64,000 nt of DNA from Oscarella lobularis (lineage: Eukaryota; Porifera; Homoscleromorpha; Homosclerophorida; Oscarellidae): contig NC_089189.1 of NCBI RefSeq assembly GCF_947507565.1, positions 1,178,001 to 1,242,000 on the forward strand. Reading direction: 5' to 3'. A model generated the notes under the pieces. That model saw only the letters and a program-made list of their open reading frames with translations. It was not told where the DNA came from and did not search any database. This document shows positions 21,801-33,600 of this stretch, piece after piece (position 1 is the first letter of the stretch; every line of letters begins with the position of its first letter). The position numbers and the translations under genes are program-made.

Positions 21801-23423
21801 ATAACTAGTCATCAGTTTGAGTTCGTCAGTGCTAAGGGAGTCGCACGGCTCAACGAGAGTACTCCCGTTCAGTCAATCGTGCCCGTAACACCACCTATGT
21901 CTGTTCGCACGACACTGAATGCAAGCCACATTTCGTATAGCCTCTACAACGCCGAATCATTACCTTTTAGTGTGCACGAGAAGACTGGTATTCTTTCTGT
22001 CAGCAAATCATTGGATTACGAGCAGCAGAAAGAATACAACGTCAGCATTCTTGCACATACGTCGGAAGTTCCCGGTGCCGTCACCGTGACTACAGTCAGA
22101 GTATCGGTCTCAAACGTGAATGACAACGCTCCAGAATTTGATCGACGTCAGTATACCGTCTTTGTGTCAGAGCGGGCAACAGGAGGCGAGTTGCTTCTGA
22201 CGTTGACAGCGACCGATGCCGATGTCAATTTAGATCGCACCCAAATTGAATACCAGCTGGTTTCAATTGTACCTAAGGAAGCTAAAGACGTGTTTACAAC
22301 TGGTGCTTATGCTGGTGGATTTCAAGTCTTCTTGTCAAATGATACTGTACTCAATTACGACGTAACCCGTGCGTATAGTCTCATTATCAGAGCGCTGGAC
22401 AAGCAGAATCCGAGCTTATTTGACCAAGCAACTGTGGTTGTCTCTGTTGTCAAGGCGAAAGTTAAGTGGCCACTATTTGCTCAAGAACAGTACAGCGCTA
22501 CATTACAAGAGAACGCTCGCAATGGCTCTTCCGTTTTGCAAGTTGAAGCACGTGTTGACGGCGATCCTAATGTCAACGTGACGTATTCGATCAGAAGCCA
22601 GAAGTTCGCATCGGGTAGCCTTACGAACGCGTTTACAATGACAAGCTCTGGCGTTCTCGAGGTTGCAAATTCTTTGGAATTGGATTACGAAAAAGTTCGG
22701 GAGATTAATGTGGTTATCGTTGCAAGTGTGACTGAGCCAGTTACTCGGACGTCTGAAGCAACGGCAGTCATTTCTCTGAGTGATACGAATGACAATGCGC
22801 CGATTTTCAGCAAAGACATTTATAAAAATTCCATTGTTATTGGATCGCCTCCTGGTTTCAGTGTGATAAACGTCAGTGCAACCGATCGCGATTCAGGTGA
22901 AATTATTTTCGCAGACTGTCGCTTTCGTATGTTATCGTTATTTCTATATACACAGGAAGCAACGGAGAAGTGACTTACCGCATCGAACCGATCCAAGAAT
23001 ACTTTACCATCGACTCGCTGACTGGCGAAGTATCCCTAGCTAGAGAGTTGGACTCAGAGGCTGACTGGTCGTACGAACTTGAAGTGTCTGCGACGGACGG
23101 TGGAAAGCCGTCCTTACGCGGATCGTCAACAATTTCGTTGACGCTTCTGTGCTCTCCAACTACGGGACAATGTCCTCATCATCCAAGTCACTCTCTATAC
23201 GGTAAGGTGATGAATAGTCAAATTTGAACGTCTTGGGAATTATTGTGTTCTAGCTGTAATAGTCGGTACAGCTGTTGGAGGCGGCGTCATTTTAATAGCG
23301 TTGATCATCACAATAGTGGTTTCTGTTGTCGTTGCCAAAAAGAATAAACGTAAACGCGAATTCGACGTTGCCGTTGTTATGGAAATGGAACAAAAACAGG
23401 CTTCAGCCTCTCCCCTCCCTTGA
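6869..23423 (+). CDS. Giant adhesion protein A: Bark-like ectodomain fused to VWD, EGF and cadherin repeats
   Basis: A single-pass surface protein. My model has 27 exons: 6869-6932, 6981-13346, 13398-14354, 14407-14507, 14563-14839, 14898-15079, 15132-15332, 15379-15486, 15535-16677, 16731-16906, 16955-17087, 17136-17243, 17302-17574, 17625-18008, 18058-18188, 18236-18387, 18437-18589, 18642-18837, 18890-19221, 19269-19426, 19485-19602, 19655-19744, 19794-19886, 19939-20601, 20653-22896, 22956-23201 and 23254-23423. The sum is 15,219 nt, an open frame of 5,072 aa. Residues 1-20 are a signal peptide; about 5017-5040 ([20 protein letters not shown]) form the membrane segment; the tail is about 30 residues. 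The first 2,590 residues follow the Drosophila Bark beetle/Anakonda plan, a tricellular-junction protein. The VWD, EGF and cadherin half is not part of that family as I know it. Gene B is its tandem paralogue. Domain calls are strong; function at cell contacts is inference. Confidence 0.85.
6981..14354 (+). other. Gene A domain block 1: tripartite SRCR/beta-helix ectodomain
   Basis: Exons 2-3 encode residues 22-2461. Three related units begin with an IESGV/IEAGV-type turn after SPYxVxxDxTI: near residue 22 ([11 protein letters not shown]), 888 ([11 protein letters not shown]) and 1692 ([11 protein letters not shown]). Each is followed by an SRCR domain: clear at about 104-209 ([32 protein letters not shown]), divergent at 972-1070 and clear at 1773-1885 (CRELGYVHA). 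Between them run many short turns of the right-handed parallel beta-helix (PbH1) type with Asn ladders, such as ILDNVFNGS and [12 protein letters not shown]-like segments lie near 1205-1325 and 2025-2142. Exon 2 alone is 6,366 nt. Confidence 0.8.
14407..15486 (+). other. Gene A domain block 2: C-type lectin, EGF and PSI domains
   Basis: Exons 4-5 (residues 2462-2588) form a C-type lectin-like domain: [20 protein letters not shown] opens it, [16 protein letters not shown] is the WIGL-type core, and [10 protein letters not shown] closes it. The typical EPN/QPD sugar motif and WND calcium motif are not evident, so carbohydrate binding is uncertain. Exon 6 carries two EGF-like modules ([19 protein letters not shown] and [15 protein letters not shown]). 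Exons 7-8 encode PSI/plexin-repeat-like modules with [16 protein letters not shown]. Exon 6 ends at a GC donor splice site. Confidence 0.75.
15535..17574 (+). other. Gene A domain block 3: unassigned extracellular region
   Basis: Exons 9-13 encode residues 2752-3363, which I cannot place in a known family. Features are a basic, Ser-rich start with a dibasic cluster ([14 protein letters not shown]), a helical stretch near [14 protein letters not shown], a beta-rich part with [20 protein letters not shown], and a segment [20 protein letters not shown]. Gene B keeps the whole region at high identity with one 8-residue difference in exon 9. Its place between PSI and VWD modules suggests an extracellular globular domain. 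Confidence 0.6.
17625..19602 (+). other. Gene A domain block 4: cysteine-rich region and VWD domain
   Basis: Exons 14-16 (residues 3364-3585) are very rich in cysteine ([29 protein letters not shown]). Exon 17 has an EGF-like module and the VWD opening [12 protein letters not shown]. The VWD domain continues through exons 18-21 with [14 protein letters not shown], the typical [17 protein letters not shown], and a closing part with [23 protein letters not shown] domains promote disulphide-linked assembly in mucins, VWF, SUSD2 and MUC4. Confidence 0.8.
19655..23423 (+). other. Gene A domain block 5: EGF array, cadherin repeats, membrane segment, tail
   Basis: Exons 22-25 encode about ten short EGF-like modules of the type [19 protein letters not shown] (residues 3905-4240). 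About seven cadherin-like repeats follow (about 4248-5010). Only two inter-repeat linkers keep the calcium motif (NVNDNAPEF and DTNDNAPIF); the other boundaries are degenerate, for example SNHAPQC, so part of the array may be flexible. Exon 27 has the membrane helix, a basic stop-transfer stretch (KKNKRKR) and a tail ending ASASPLP. Confidence 0.8.
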
Positions 23424-24671
23424 AGCTCAGGCTAGTTACTGGATGAATGTTTTTTTTGTTGATGATAATGTCTCATCTCGGTTTTTTCGTCTTTGTACGT
23501 CTTGCCTTTGTCTGTTGATTTTTTATGCACGTAGTTCTATGAGGCTTCAGCCTTCCCCCTCCCCTCAGCTGATGCGTTTTTATAGGAACTATCGTCTTGT
23601 CTTTGTCTTTATCTGTTTCATTAGGCATGCATTTTAGATCACGAGAAAAGTAGAAAAAGTGTTGTTATTATTACTCAATCCATGCACGGATAGGTACTAG
23701 TATCCGTGATCCGTGTCTATGTACCCGCAATGTTTCAATTCAGGGCTGAATTCATCATGAATTCATCCATCAGAAGCAGTAGCACGCGCGCTAGACTCGT
23801 CCCATCAGTATCTGCAGTATCCTAATCCTCCTAAAATCCAGCGAGTCTGCGTCGCTGGAAGACTGAAAAAGGCGTCAAAAAACACCGCTAGTCGTCGACT
23901 AGTGCACCTCAAGCGGACGGAAACGTCCGAATCGGCCATGAAGCCCGTGTGAGAGTGCGTCCTAACAAGAATCTCGCTTCTAAGGGATTTTCGTATTATT
24001 TTAGAAACTCTGCAGGATCCACTTTGCGTAGAGGGTCTCTCTCGCTCGGTTTTTGTCAATTTGCTGTTCGGTGAGCCAAAATTAGGTGCACTTTTGCATC
24101 CCTCCACCAATGCTGTAAGCTCCTAGAACCTTCACCCGTGAGAGTACACGTCCAAGTCATCGTCAAGGGATTGCATCTCATTTGAGGAGACTTCCTACGC
24201 AGGGAGTTCCCCTCAGCGCTTCTGTGCTTTCGCCATGCGCACACATCAAAACATAGTGTGACTTCTGAGTCCCTGTGCTCCATTGAACTCTGAGCGCCGT
24301 TTTGACTCTGGAGAAGCCATTCGGTGAGCCAACGCACATTGTCTCAGTAGAGATTATAGCAGACGTCGAAACACTTTTAGCTAATTGCATTCGATTGTTT
24401 ACAGTAGCTTCGTCATGCATTTTGCATCTTCTGTAAACGCAACTCACGACGAGTCTTACCTTATCCACGATCTGTGCAATCCGTGCGCGTCTTTTTTAAT
24501 TGGAGATCTGGCGAAAGCCACGCCCAGATCTCAGACCACGCAGTAGTCGCCTTTTTTTTTGGCTAAACAGGGATCTGCTCATGCTGTGCATGTCGTATAA
24601 GCGCAACAGTTTTTGTTGTAACGCGTATCTTCGTTACCAGAGCAGTTCATTGCCAGTGCGTTTTCTAAGCC
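23424..24671. other. Intergenic junction between giant genes A and B
   Basis: No gene is supported here. A direct copy of the sequence spanning the gene A stop (AGGCTTCAGCCT followed by a C-rich tract) recurs near 23541-23568. At 23852-23890 there is a weak match to the calcyphosine-2-like first exon. From about 23840 on, the sequence is homologous to the flank upstream of gene A, so this is the duplication junction and the gene B promoter. Confidence 0.5.
24517..24526 (+). promoter_or_regulatory. GCCACGCCCA box upstream of gene B
   Basis: Counterpart of the box at 6718-6727, at nearly the same distance (155 bp) from the start codon. It is one of the few short blocks preserved in otherwise diverged flanks. 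A KLF/Sp-type site is the likely reading. Confidence 0.35.
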
Positions 24672-27600
24672 ATGGCTTTCGCATGGCTCCTCGTCGAGGC
24701 AATTATTTTCGCATCCTACTTTCCAACTCAAGTCTGTAAGTTTCGCGTCTTATTGAGTTTGTGTAAAAAGTTTGAGCGTCTCTTCTAGTGAGTACTGAAA
24801 CAGAAATTGGGGGAGTCTATTCATCAGATGTGTTGTTGACTACAGCAAGTAGTCCATACGCTGTCACCAGGGACTTGATCGTATCGAACGGCACAACGCT
24901 CACAATTGAATCAGGCGTGGATTTGAATTTTCAAGCTCGAATACGTCTCATCGTCAACGGAACCCTCAAAGCAATCGCTGGCTCTCCTAAACAGGAAATC
25001 ATCATGCGTCACAATGTGACAGTGGGAGTCAATTCAAGCGTTTTGCGTCTCGTCGGTGGTGCAACTCCTCGTGAAGGCCGGATCGAAGTGTTCGATACGA
25101 TGAGCAAAAATTGGGGAACGGTGTGTGACGACTTTTGGAACCGAAACAACGCCGAAGTCGTTTGTCGTGAGCTTGGATTCAGTCATCCTATAGGTTCTGA
25201 CTATAGTACGAAGCGGTTTGGAGTTGGAACGGGAGACATCGGACTATCGAACGTTGACTGTGACGGCGTTGAGAATTCTCTTTTGGATTGCCGCTCTCAG
25301 AAGTGGAACAATAACAAGTGCAAACATACTGAAGACGTGGGTGTTGTATGCGGTGGAGGGAGTGTGGGATTTTGGGGCGGCATCACGTTTGAAAGTATAG
25401 GAGCTAACGTGACGACGTCGTCCAGTGGAACGATGCACTACTCAACGTCAAGTGTGCTACAAAATGTCCGCATTTTGAACGCAGGTATTGTGCCGGATAA
25501 AGTTCGTCGATCAACTCCAGATGCAGACGTGGCTGCCGTTACAGCGACGTCAGCAGTGGCCGAAATGATCAATGTGACAATTTCGGACAGTCGATTATCA
25601 GGAATTCAGCTCAATAATATTCACGCAGATATCGAGTTCGAAGCGGTTGCTGTTCGTAACTGCAGTGGAACAGGCCTGACTGGACAGTCCTCTCGCCGTC
25701 TGACGTGCTTGCGATGTCACGTGGAGAACTGCAATCAAGGCGGTATCAGTATCAACAGAATTCCCATCCCTTCTGGTCGACCGACTATCAGTGTTCCCTC
25801 ATATAATTTCAGTCATCCGGAAACTACGAGTGGAGACAAAAAATCATATTTTGTGGACGACAGGGGCGTTTACTTTACCTTCAAAACAGCAAACAGAAAC
25901 GCTCGCTACTATTTTCGCGTTCTAGAGACTTCTCCTGGCTACGGGTTGTCTGTTTCCTTTGACCGCTTTCTGATCCGTGGGCGAGGATATTTTCGAATTA
26001 TAAATGGATATACAGGATACGTACATTTAAGTCGTTGGGTCTGGCCTACGTCTTCTGATGCAGTCAACGTGACAGCTGACTATCATCAACTGGTAATAAA
26101 TTTTGAAACGTATCATTCGTACTCTATAGATTTGACTGGCGATGTCAAAGCGTACGTTTCTCGTTATCCATTGGACTCAAGACAAGTGAATCTTCTAGAT
26201 TGCTCAACGGTTCGTTCTGTTTCGTCTTATGGGCTTCAAGTTCAAGGCTCTCTTGGATCTCTTCGCGTTGCTGAACATAAGGCGATTGACAATGGAGGAG
26301 GTGGCGTGCGGATATCTGGAAACGGCAATTCAGTTCAAATAGACAGATCTGTTGTTCAATACGGAATTCGTGTTTACAATTCCAACTACGGAATTTACTT
26401 ATACGGCTACTTTTCATCATCGAAGCTCTCTCAGTCTCGCGTTGGTGATCATAGCTATGGTGTCTACTGGTACAGCAACGGAGCTGGAAATGTAAGCATC
26501 TTGGATAACGTTTTCAATGGATCACGCACTGACTCTGGCATAAGATACACCTACAGAGGTCTCTACTTACAAAGACGTGAAACGTACGCTTACAGATGGA
26601 CGTTAAATGGGGATAGATCAGTTTCTCTTGATGGAAATATTTTTACTCGTCTTGGAGCGTTTCATTCAGTGCAATTCTATTTGTATTCTCAATATGAATT
26701 TGTTAGCTTCGTTAGCGTAAGAAACAACGTTTTTACTCAGAACAAAGGATATTCCTACTTTTACCAGCAATTTACCGGAGCGGGCCAGACTAGCATTTTT
26801 GCTGGGAACAGGTTTGAAGACAATGACGTTGGGTCCAGCTCAACAAACGTTGTTGAACTGAGAACGGAGTCAAGTGCTCATGACAAAGGACGCGTTATTG
26901 TGGAAAGAAATGTTTTTCTTCGCAACAAGGGACCGTCAATCTTCCTTTTGTCTCCTAGTACCAAATTCAGCGATGGCGCGCAAGTTCAGAACGTTGCCTT
27001 TTTCAAAAATAATACGTTGAAAAATAATGTTGTTTACAATGGAACTACTGCGTATGTGCCGAACTGTGCTCTTAGAGTGACTGGAAGTGTAAACATGGAA
27101 GTCTATCACAACGTGTTTGATAATCCTGGTTCTTTGTATGAAGTTGGCAGCGGAGTCGAAGGAACGTCATCGTTGGACAAAATCAATTTCACTCGCAACT
27201 ATTGGGGAACGGTTAACGAGCTGACTATTCTGGATAGAATATTTGATTTTGACGATTCGAATTTCTTTGTTACGATTCAGTACTTTCCCTTTCTTCTCTC
27301 TGCGAATCTATCTGACGTAGCAGCGTTGAGTCATCCTAGAAGTTACCCTCTATTTGTTTCTCCATCTGGAGAGATAGGAGGACAACTGAACGACTCTCTG
27401 ACGTTGACAGCGGCCGCTTCTCCATATCTGATAACGAGAGGCGTTACAATTCTTCCAACGGGCACGCTTACTATTGAAGCAGGCGTTGTCATTCAAGTTC
27501 AAATCAACATGGGAATTTTAGTTGAAGGGAGCATGTTGTCACTGGGAAGCTCAGACAGCCCTGTTACGATTCGTGGACGGCATGATAGTGGCGAATTTCG

Positions 27601-30600
27601 TATTGCGGACGGTTATTATTACAGAGGTCGTGAAAGTGGGACTTTGCAAGTTAATTCTGATCAGGCGTGGCGGTCAATTTGCCTGCCGTCCAATGTCAGC
27701 AGAGACTACACGTCTTTAGATAAGCTTTCTGTTATAGCGTGTAAAAAGCTTGGCTACATCCGAGGTCGTGGTTCTTCTCAAAGTTGGTATCCGTCTTTGG
27801 GCACTCCTATTGTTACGCAATTCAGCTGTCCGGGAAATGCCACCGACGTTAATCACTGCACGTTTCGTTCTGGACAATATTCGTCATCGGCTCGTTGCCT
27901 TTCGGTTTTTTATGTTATTTGCTTTAGTAGAATATTTGGAAGATGGGCAGGAATTCGATTCTCTCCTACGTCAACTGTTCTAGTGTCAGATGACAGTCAT
28001 CAATTGCCTTTTTCGGTGCTGCAGCATACATCGATTGAAGGAGCTGGAATGTGGGGAGATCGAGCTGTATCGTCTGTACGAACCCTGCTAAGGTCACCTA
28101 CATTTCATAATGTGACAATCAAAGATTCTGCGTCAACCGCTTTGTCTTTTGAGTACCTTCACGAAGAAGTGAATGTTACGGGAGTAGTCATTGATGGGGC
28201 TTTAGGCGATGGAATATCGTTTTCTGGTCCGAGAACGCGAAATTTGACCTTTCACGGGACTACAGTCAGGAACGTAAAGAGCTCAGGAATTCGCGTGTCT
28301 GACTCCTCCAGCTCACTCCGCAGTTTGACTAATTTCCGGTCAATTTGTGCTCTGCCACCTGTGTTGAACGTGAGCAGGGAGAATGGGACGTACTGTGGCT
28401 TGCATCAAGACTATCATTTGACTGGAATTTCCTGTTCTGTTGAACTTCGAGGTCCTCCAAATACCGTCTTGTCTCTAACGGTCATTTCCGTCCAGCTGTA
28501 TAGTGACGATAAACTTGTGCTGAGAAACGGACCATCAAGCTCTTCGTCAACAATTCGTACTTACAGCGGTCACAATTCGCATTCGATTGACGGCAGCCTT
28601 TTGTCTTCTGGCAATTCCGTATGGGTAGAAATCACCACTAGAAACAAAAGCGGTGCTCCAGGATTTGCTCTGTATTCTGTTGCTCTTTCAACCAAACCGG
28701 GCCGTCCTTCTACTCGAATCAATGATGCTGCTATGTTCTCAGTTGGCAGTGGAATTTCTTTTTCAAGCTCTAGTGAAGACGTTTTCATCACCAATGCGAA
28801 TGTAGAAAGTTCTTCCGGAAACGGAATCTACGTTAGTTACAACAGAGGGCTTTTCTCTTTGCGAGGCAGCATCATACAAAACTCTCGTGGCGACGGTGTG
28901 CACATGTCGAGTGTGAGAGGCAACTTTGAATTTTTGAACAACGACATAACAGGAAGCCTTGGTAATGGATTGTACTTTAATGTGCAATATAATTATGGAC
29001 GGCACACGCACGTGATTGATTCTAATCGCTTTTTTGGTTGTGGAAACACAGGCCTCTATCTGCAAAGTTATTATTCCCCTCACGTCAAGAGGAACGTGAC
29101 TAGAAACGTTTTTGATTCCAACCGAAACGGTGTTATCGTTTCTTCTTCTAACTCAGAATTGACCTATCTCACAATTTCTGAAAACTCGTTTTTGAAGCAG
29201 ACGCAGTTTGGGCTGAACTTTGATCGCAGTTTAAACGCCTATGCTACAATTGAGGGAAACACGTTTGTTGGTCACCGTGGAAGCGAGGGTGGAGCAATGC
29301 TTTTGCAAGGAACTGCTCAAAGTCTCAGCGTGACGAGGAATGTTTTTCACCACAATACTGGAAAGTACGTCGTCAAGCTCTCTCCCTTCGCTTTTACAGC
29401 ATCGCCATTCGTGTTCCGGAACAATCGTCTTCTCAACAACACTGTGAATTTTACTGAAGTCTACGCTATAGACAATGGCTATCCTGCTGTAGTTGTTGTC
29501 TCCATGTCGTCTCGAATTCGTATGGAAGACAACGAGTTTAGCAATCCCAAATCACAGTTTGAACTCGGTATTCAACTTCCTGTTCAAAGTTCGTTAGAGT
29601 TGTCGGTGAACGTAAGTAACAACTATTGGGGCACGGCGAATGAAGCTACTGTTCGTGACCGCATCGCGGACTTCGGATACTGCTCTCGACTTGCTAGTGC
29701 TGAGTATTTTCCGTATCTCACGTCTCCGTCGGGACCTGCCGTTTCACACTCTGTGTCTAGAGACACTTCTATTTTGAGACCGAATTCGATCATTCGAGGG
29801 CGTGTTTTTACAAACACAACTATTTCTTTGTTTGGCAGCCCGTACACAGTTGTGGGCGATGTTACAGTTCTTCCTGGTCAAACTCTTACAATAGAAGCTG
29901 GCGTTGAGCTTCGCTTCGCTGCCAACACAGGAATCATGGTCGAAGGTCGTCTTCTGGCTCAAGGAACGGAAAGTCTGCCGATAAAGTTTGTTGACAACAG
30001 CCTAGTTATTCGTTCTTCGTCGTCTGTGAAAAACGGGTTAGGTAGCGTAGGGAAAATCCGTCTCATTGGAGCAGTACCGAACGAAGGAGTGGCTGAGGTG
30101 TACTACAATGGGACGTGGGAAGCACTGTGCGCTCTACAAGATGACGAAGATAGATATTATAGAACAGATCACAATTACTATTTGTCGAACGTTGTATGCC
30201 GGGAGCTTGGCTACTCCTCCGCTGATCGGCAGTGGCCGCCCTCGCGTTATGTGAATTCTTCGCATCCACGAGACACGTGGCTTGAACATCTGATTTGCCG
30301 TGGCTCGGAAATGGTGCTGGGGCAATGTTTGAACTACGTGTTTCAAAGGTCAAAATGTCATCTCGGAGCGTTGCGTGTTAGCTGTCGGACGAGCAGTAAT
30401 CAAGTTCAATTAAAACAGTCGTGGCTTCATTGGTCCGGCATTCGTTTTTCTCAATCTTTGCAGCAGCCTTCAGTTATAAGCCACGCTTTCCTGTCAAGTG
30501 CAGGCTACGCGAACGCGGAGAAAATTGCAGCTATTCAAGTAGTGGGGCACAGTCTTGTCCTCAAAAACGTAACTGTGACTGGGAACGCTTGGACAGGCGT

Positions 30601-33600
30601 TGAAATTATCAACTCACCACCGCCAGATTTTACCAGAATTCATGCGTCACTAAACGAAGGCGCAGGAGTTAGATTATCGAATACCCTTTCAAGTTCTCTG
30701 AAAGAAATAACAGCTGTTGAAAATCGTGGACACGGGCTGGCTTTGACAAGTGGCAGCGTTTTGCGGAGTTCTTGGAATTACCCCGTCGTATCACCTGTGG
30801 ACATTTGCTCTCAGTCTGGGAAATTGTCGGCATCGACTCCTTTTTATCTGAGATATGCACCAAAATTAACTCAACGTGGTTATAATTATCGTAACTGCAG
30901 AGTCGACATTCAAGCTGATCCCAACCACGTTTTGTCGTTTGATATCTTGGCTGTTCAATTTCAGTATTGGTCCACCAATTTTGTCATTGACGGAAAAACA
31001 ATTTTTAGCTCAGGCAGAATCCAGTTTGAGGGCGAGTCTCTTCATTTCGTGACAAAAGGCAGCTCTTCCTATGTGTCTGTTTACACTCAGCAGTATGACT
31101 CCAGTTTTGACCCGTGGAAGGACTTCGTTCTGATCTATGTTCGCCAACATTCTACCGGTAAGGATGTGCGCAATTATAATTCAATTTTATCATAGTTGTG
31201 TTTTCCCTACAGTTTCTCCTACTCAGTGGTTGCATGCTGTGTCCTGTGGTCACTTTGCTTCGAACTCTCTGTCTGGTCTTGCTTTCAATTCGAGTCAAAG
31301 TACATACGATCGTTCAAGCCTTTTGATCGAGGATTCCGTGATTTCAAACAACAGCTGGAATGGAATTGATGGCAATTTCACGAACAGCGGAGATTCAGGC
31401 TACGGTTCAGTCATTCGCGAAATCAAAATCAGGAGAAGCACTATATCGAACAATGGTCGATTTACAACAGCATCATACAGAGGCCATGCCGCTGGAATCG
31501 CCGTTGCGGCAGATAATGCGAACATTGCCATTCAAAATAACGGCTTTAGGAGCAACAGCGGCGGAGCTGTGAGCTTAAATTTTAGTACGTGTCAAAATGA
31601 ATCAACATCCCTTGACGTATTTGACAATCGCATTGTCCGAAACAAGGAAGGTGGAACTATTATCATTGTTGGTTCTTCTAGTTCATCAGGACCTCGAGCA
31701 AATATTCGCAGCAATACGATTGATCACAATTCAGCCGGAATTCTTTACGACACTTTGGCAATCAACAGAACTGCCGCCACCGTCGTCGACAACACATTTT
31801 ACAATAATACCGGACAGCATGTTGTCTATTGGGAAACTGGTGAAAGATCATCGAGTTCTGGGCAACAATTTGTTAATAACACGCTGTATCTCAATGTTGG
31901 GCAAACACCGAACGAACGATGGACGGTGTATGCTGTTGGCGTGGGGCCATCGTACACCAGTAACGTCTTCACAAATCCAGCAAATCAATACGACTTTGCT
32001 ACGGGATTTGATTTGGGTCAAGGGCATCATAATGCTGTCGAAAATTGGTGGGGGAGTCGGCATTTGAGTCAAGCCGAGAAGCGCGTGAGAGATAAGAACG
32101 ACGTTTCGAGCTTAGCGGCAGCTGATATCGCACCGGTTGTGAAGAACTCGCCCTGGAATGAAAAAGAAGGTACACCGTAGAAAAGAAATCTCGTTCTTTT
32201 TACTTGATATTCACTAGGGTGTCAGTATGGATGGACTCTTGAGTCTGATTGGGACTTTAATTGCTACTTGTACGTAAAGGAAGCAATGAACTGGAATGAG
32301 GCCAATTCGTTTTGCCAGGCAAGCTCTCTGCATTTTATATTTTCTAATTAACAACGCACTTGTTTGGCAATTTATTTAGGCTGTGAATGCTCGTCTTGGG
32401 TCTGTACACGACGCTTCGGTTAATCGGTTTTTAAGTGGCCTTATTCCTCGTCCTCCTGCGCCTCTCACAAGCGCAGGTGCGTGGCTTGGACTTCGAAACG
32501 ACGAAAATGAGTGGTCTTGGTCCGACGGAACAGACTTTGACTACGGAAGCGTTGCCGAAGGAAAAGCAGGAGACTGCTTAAAATTTACATCGGCAGGATG
32601 GACGATCGCGGATTGCAATAAGCGTCTTCCGTTTTTCTGCAGCAAAACTTCAGCCAGTATGATTGTTGCTGTGCGTTTTGATCAGCGATGTCTATGTTTT
32701 GGTTTTTATAGGCGAATGTCCGAATGCCTGCTCTCAGCACGGACATTGCGACAGTGCGACTCGTACTTGTTCTTGTTTCAGGGGATGGCTTGGCGAAGAT
32801 TGCAGCGACTTCCATTGCAACGACGTCAACGACTGTTCCGGCTACGGAACATGCGTGGGGCCAAATCAGTGTCGATGCCGAGTCGGCTGGAGGGCAAGTA
32901 GATCAGTTTCTCGGTATGTTTTAATTAAATTTTGGTCTTAATTGAAGGGTCGCGCGTGTACGACGACGTACTGCAATTTATACCCAACGTGCGAAGTCTG
33001 CAGTAGGCAGCCAGGCTGCGGTTGGTGCGACAGTCAAGCTTCATGCATTCCTGGCCTTGGTAGCCGTCCAGATAAGCAGCAATGCAGCGCGTGGTTTTAC
33101 TACAGCTGCTACAGTCCGCAGAATGAAGGCTGTTCGGATCGAATCAAAGTAATATACAAAGGTGGTGCCGTATTTTATCTATTAAATTGTTGCATAGGAA
33201 ATTGGGTGCGTCGGTCCATGCGATTGGTCTGTGGCGACAAGCAGCAATGAAACGTGCCAACATTGCCGCGATATAGGCTACTGCTATTCCGACGCAAACG
33301 TGCATGTAAGTCGAAATACTGTCACTCGCAGGACGTTTTTCATTTTCACGTATTTCAGTCGTCTTGCCACGTTTGGGACGAGTTGCAGTGTCCATACGGA
33401 AGAGTTACGCCCGACTATGGTCTTGGTGAAAATGAGCCAAAAATTCCGAGTCATCTGCCTAATGGAAAGTCAGACTTTCGGCACAAACGATCTCTTTCAG
33501 ATAAATCGTCGTCCGATCGTCGTCACAAGTATGTGGATCTTTATCCGGACGTTCGAGTCGATACTGGAAGCTCCACAATCTACCGTTTTTCGGGCAGCAG

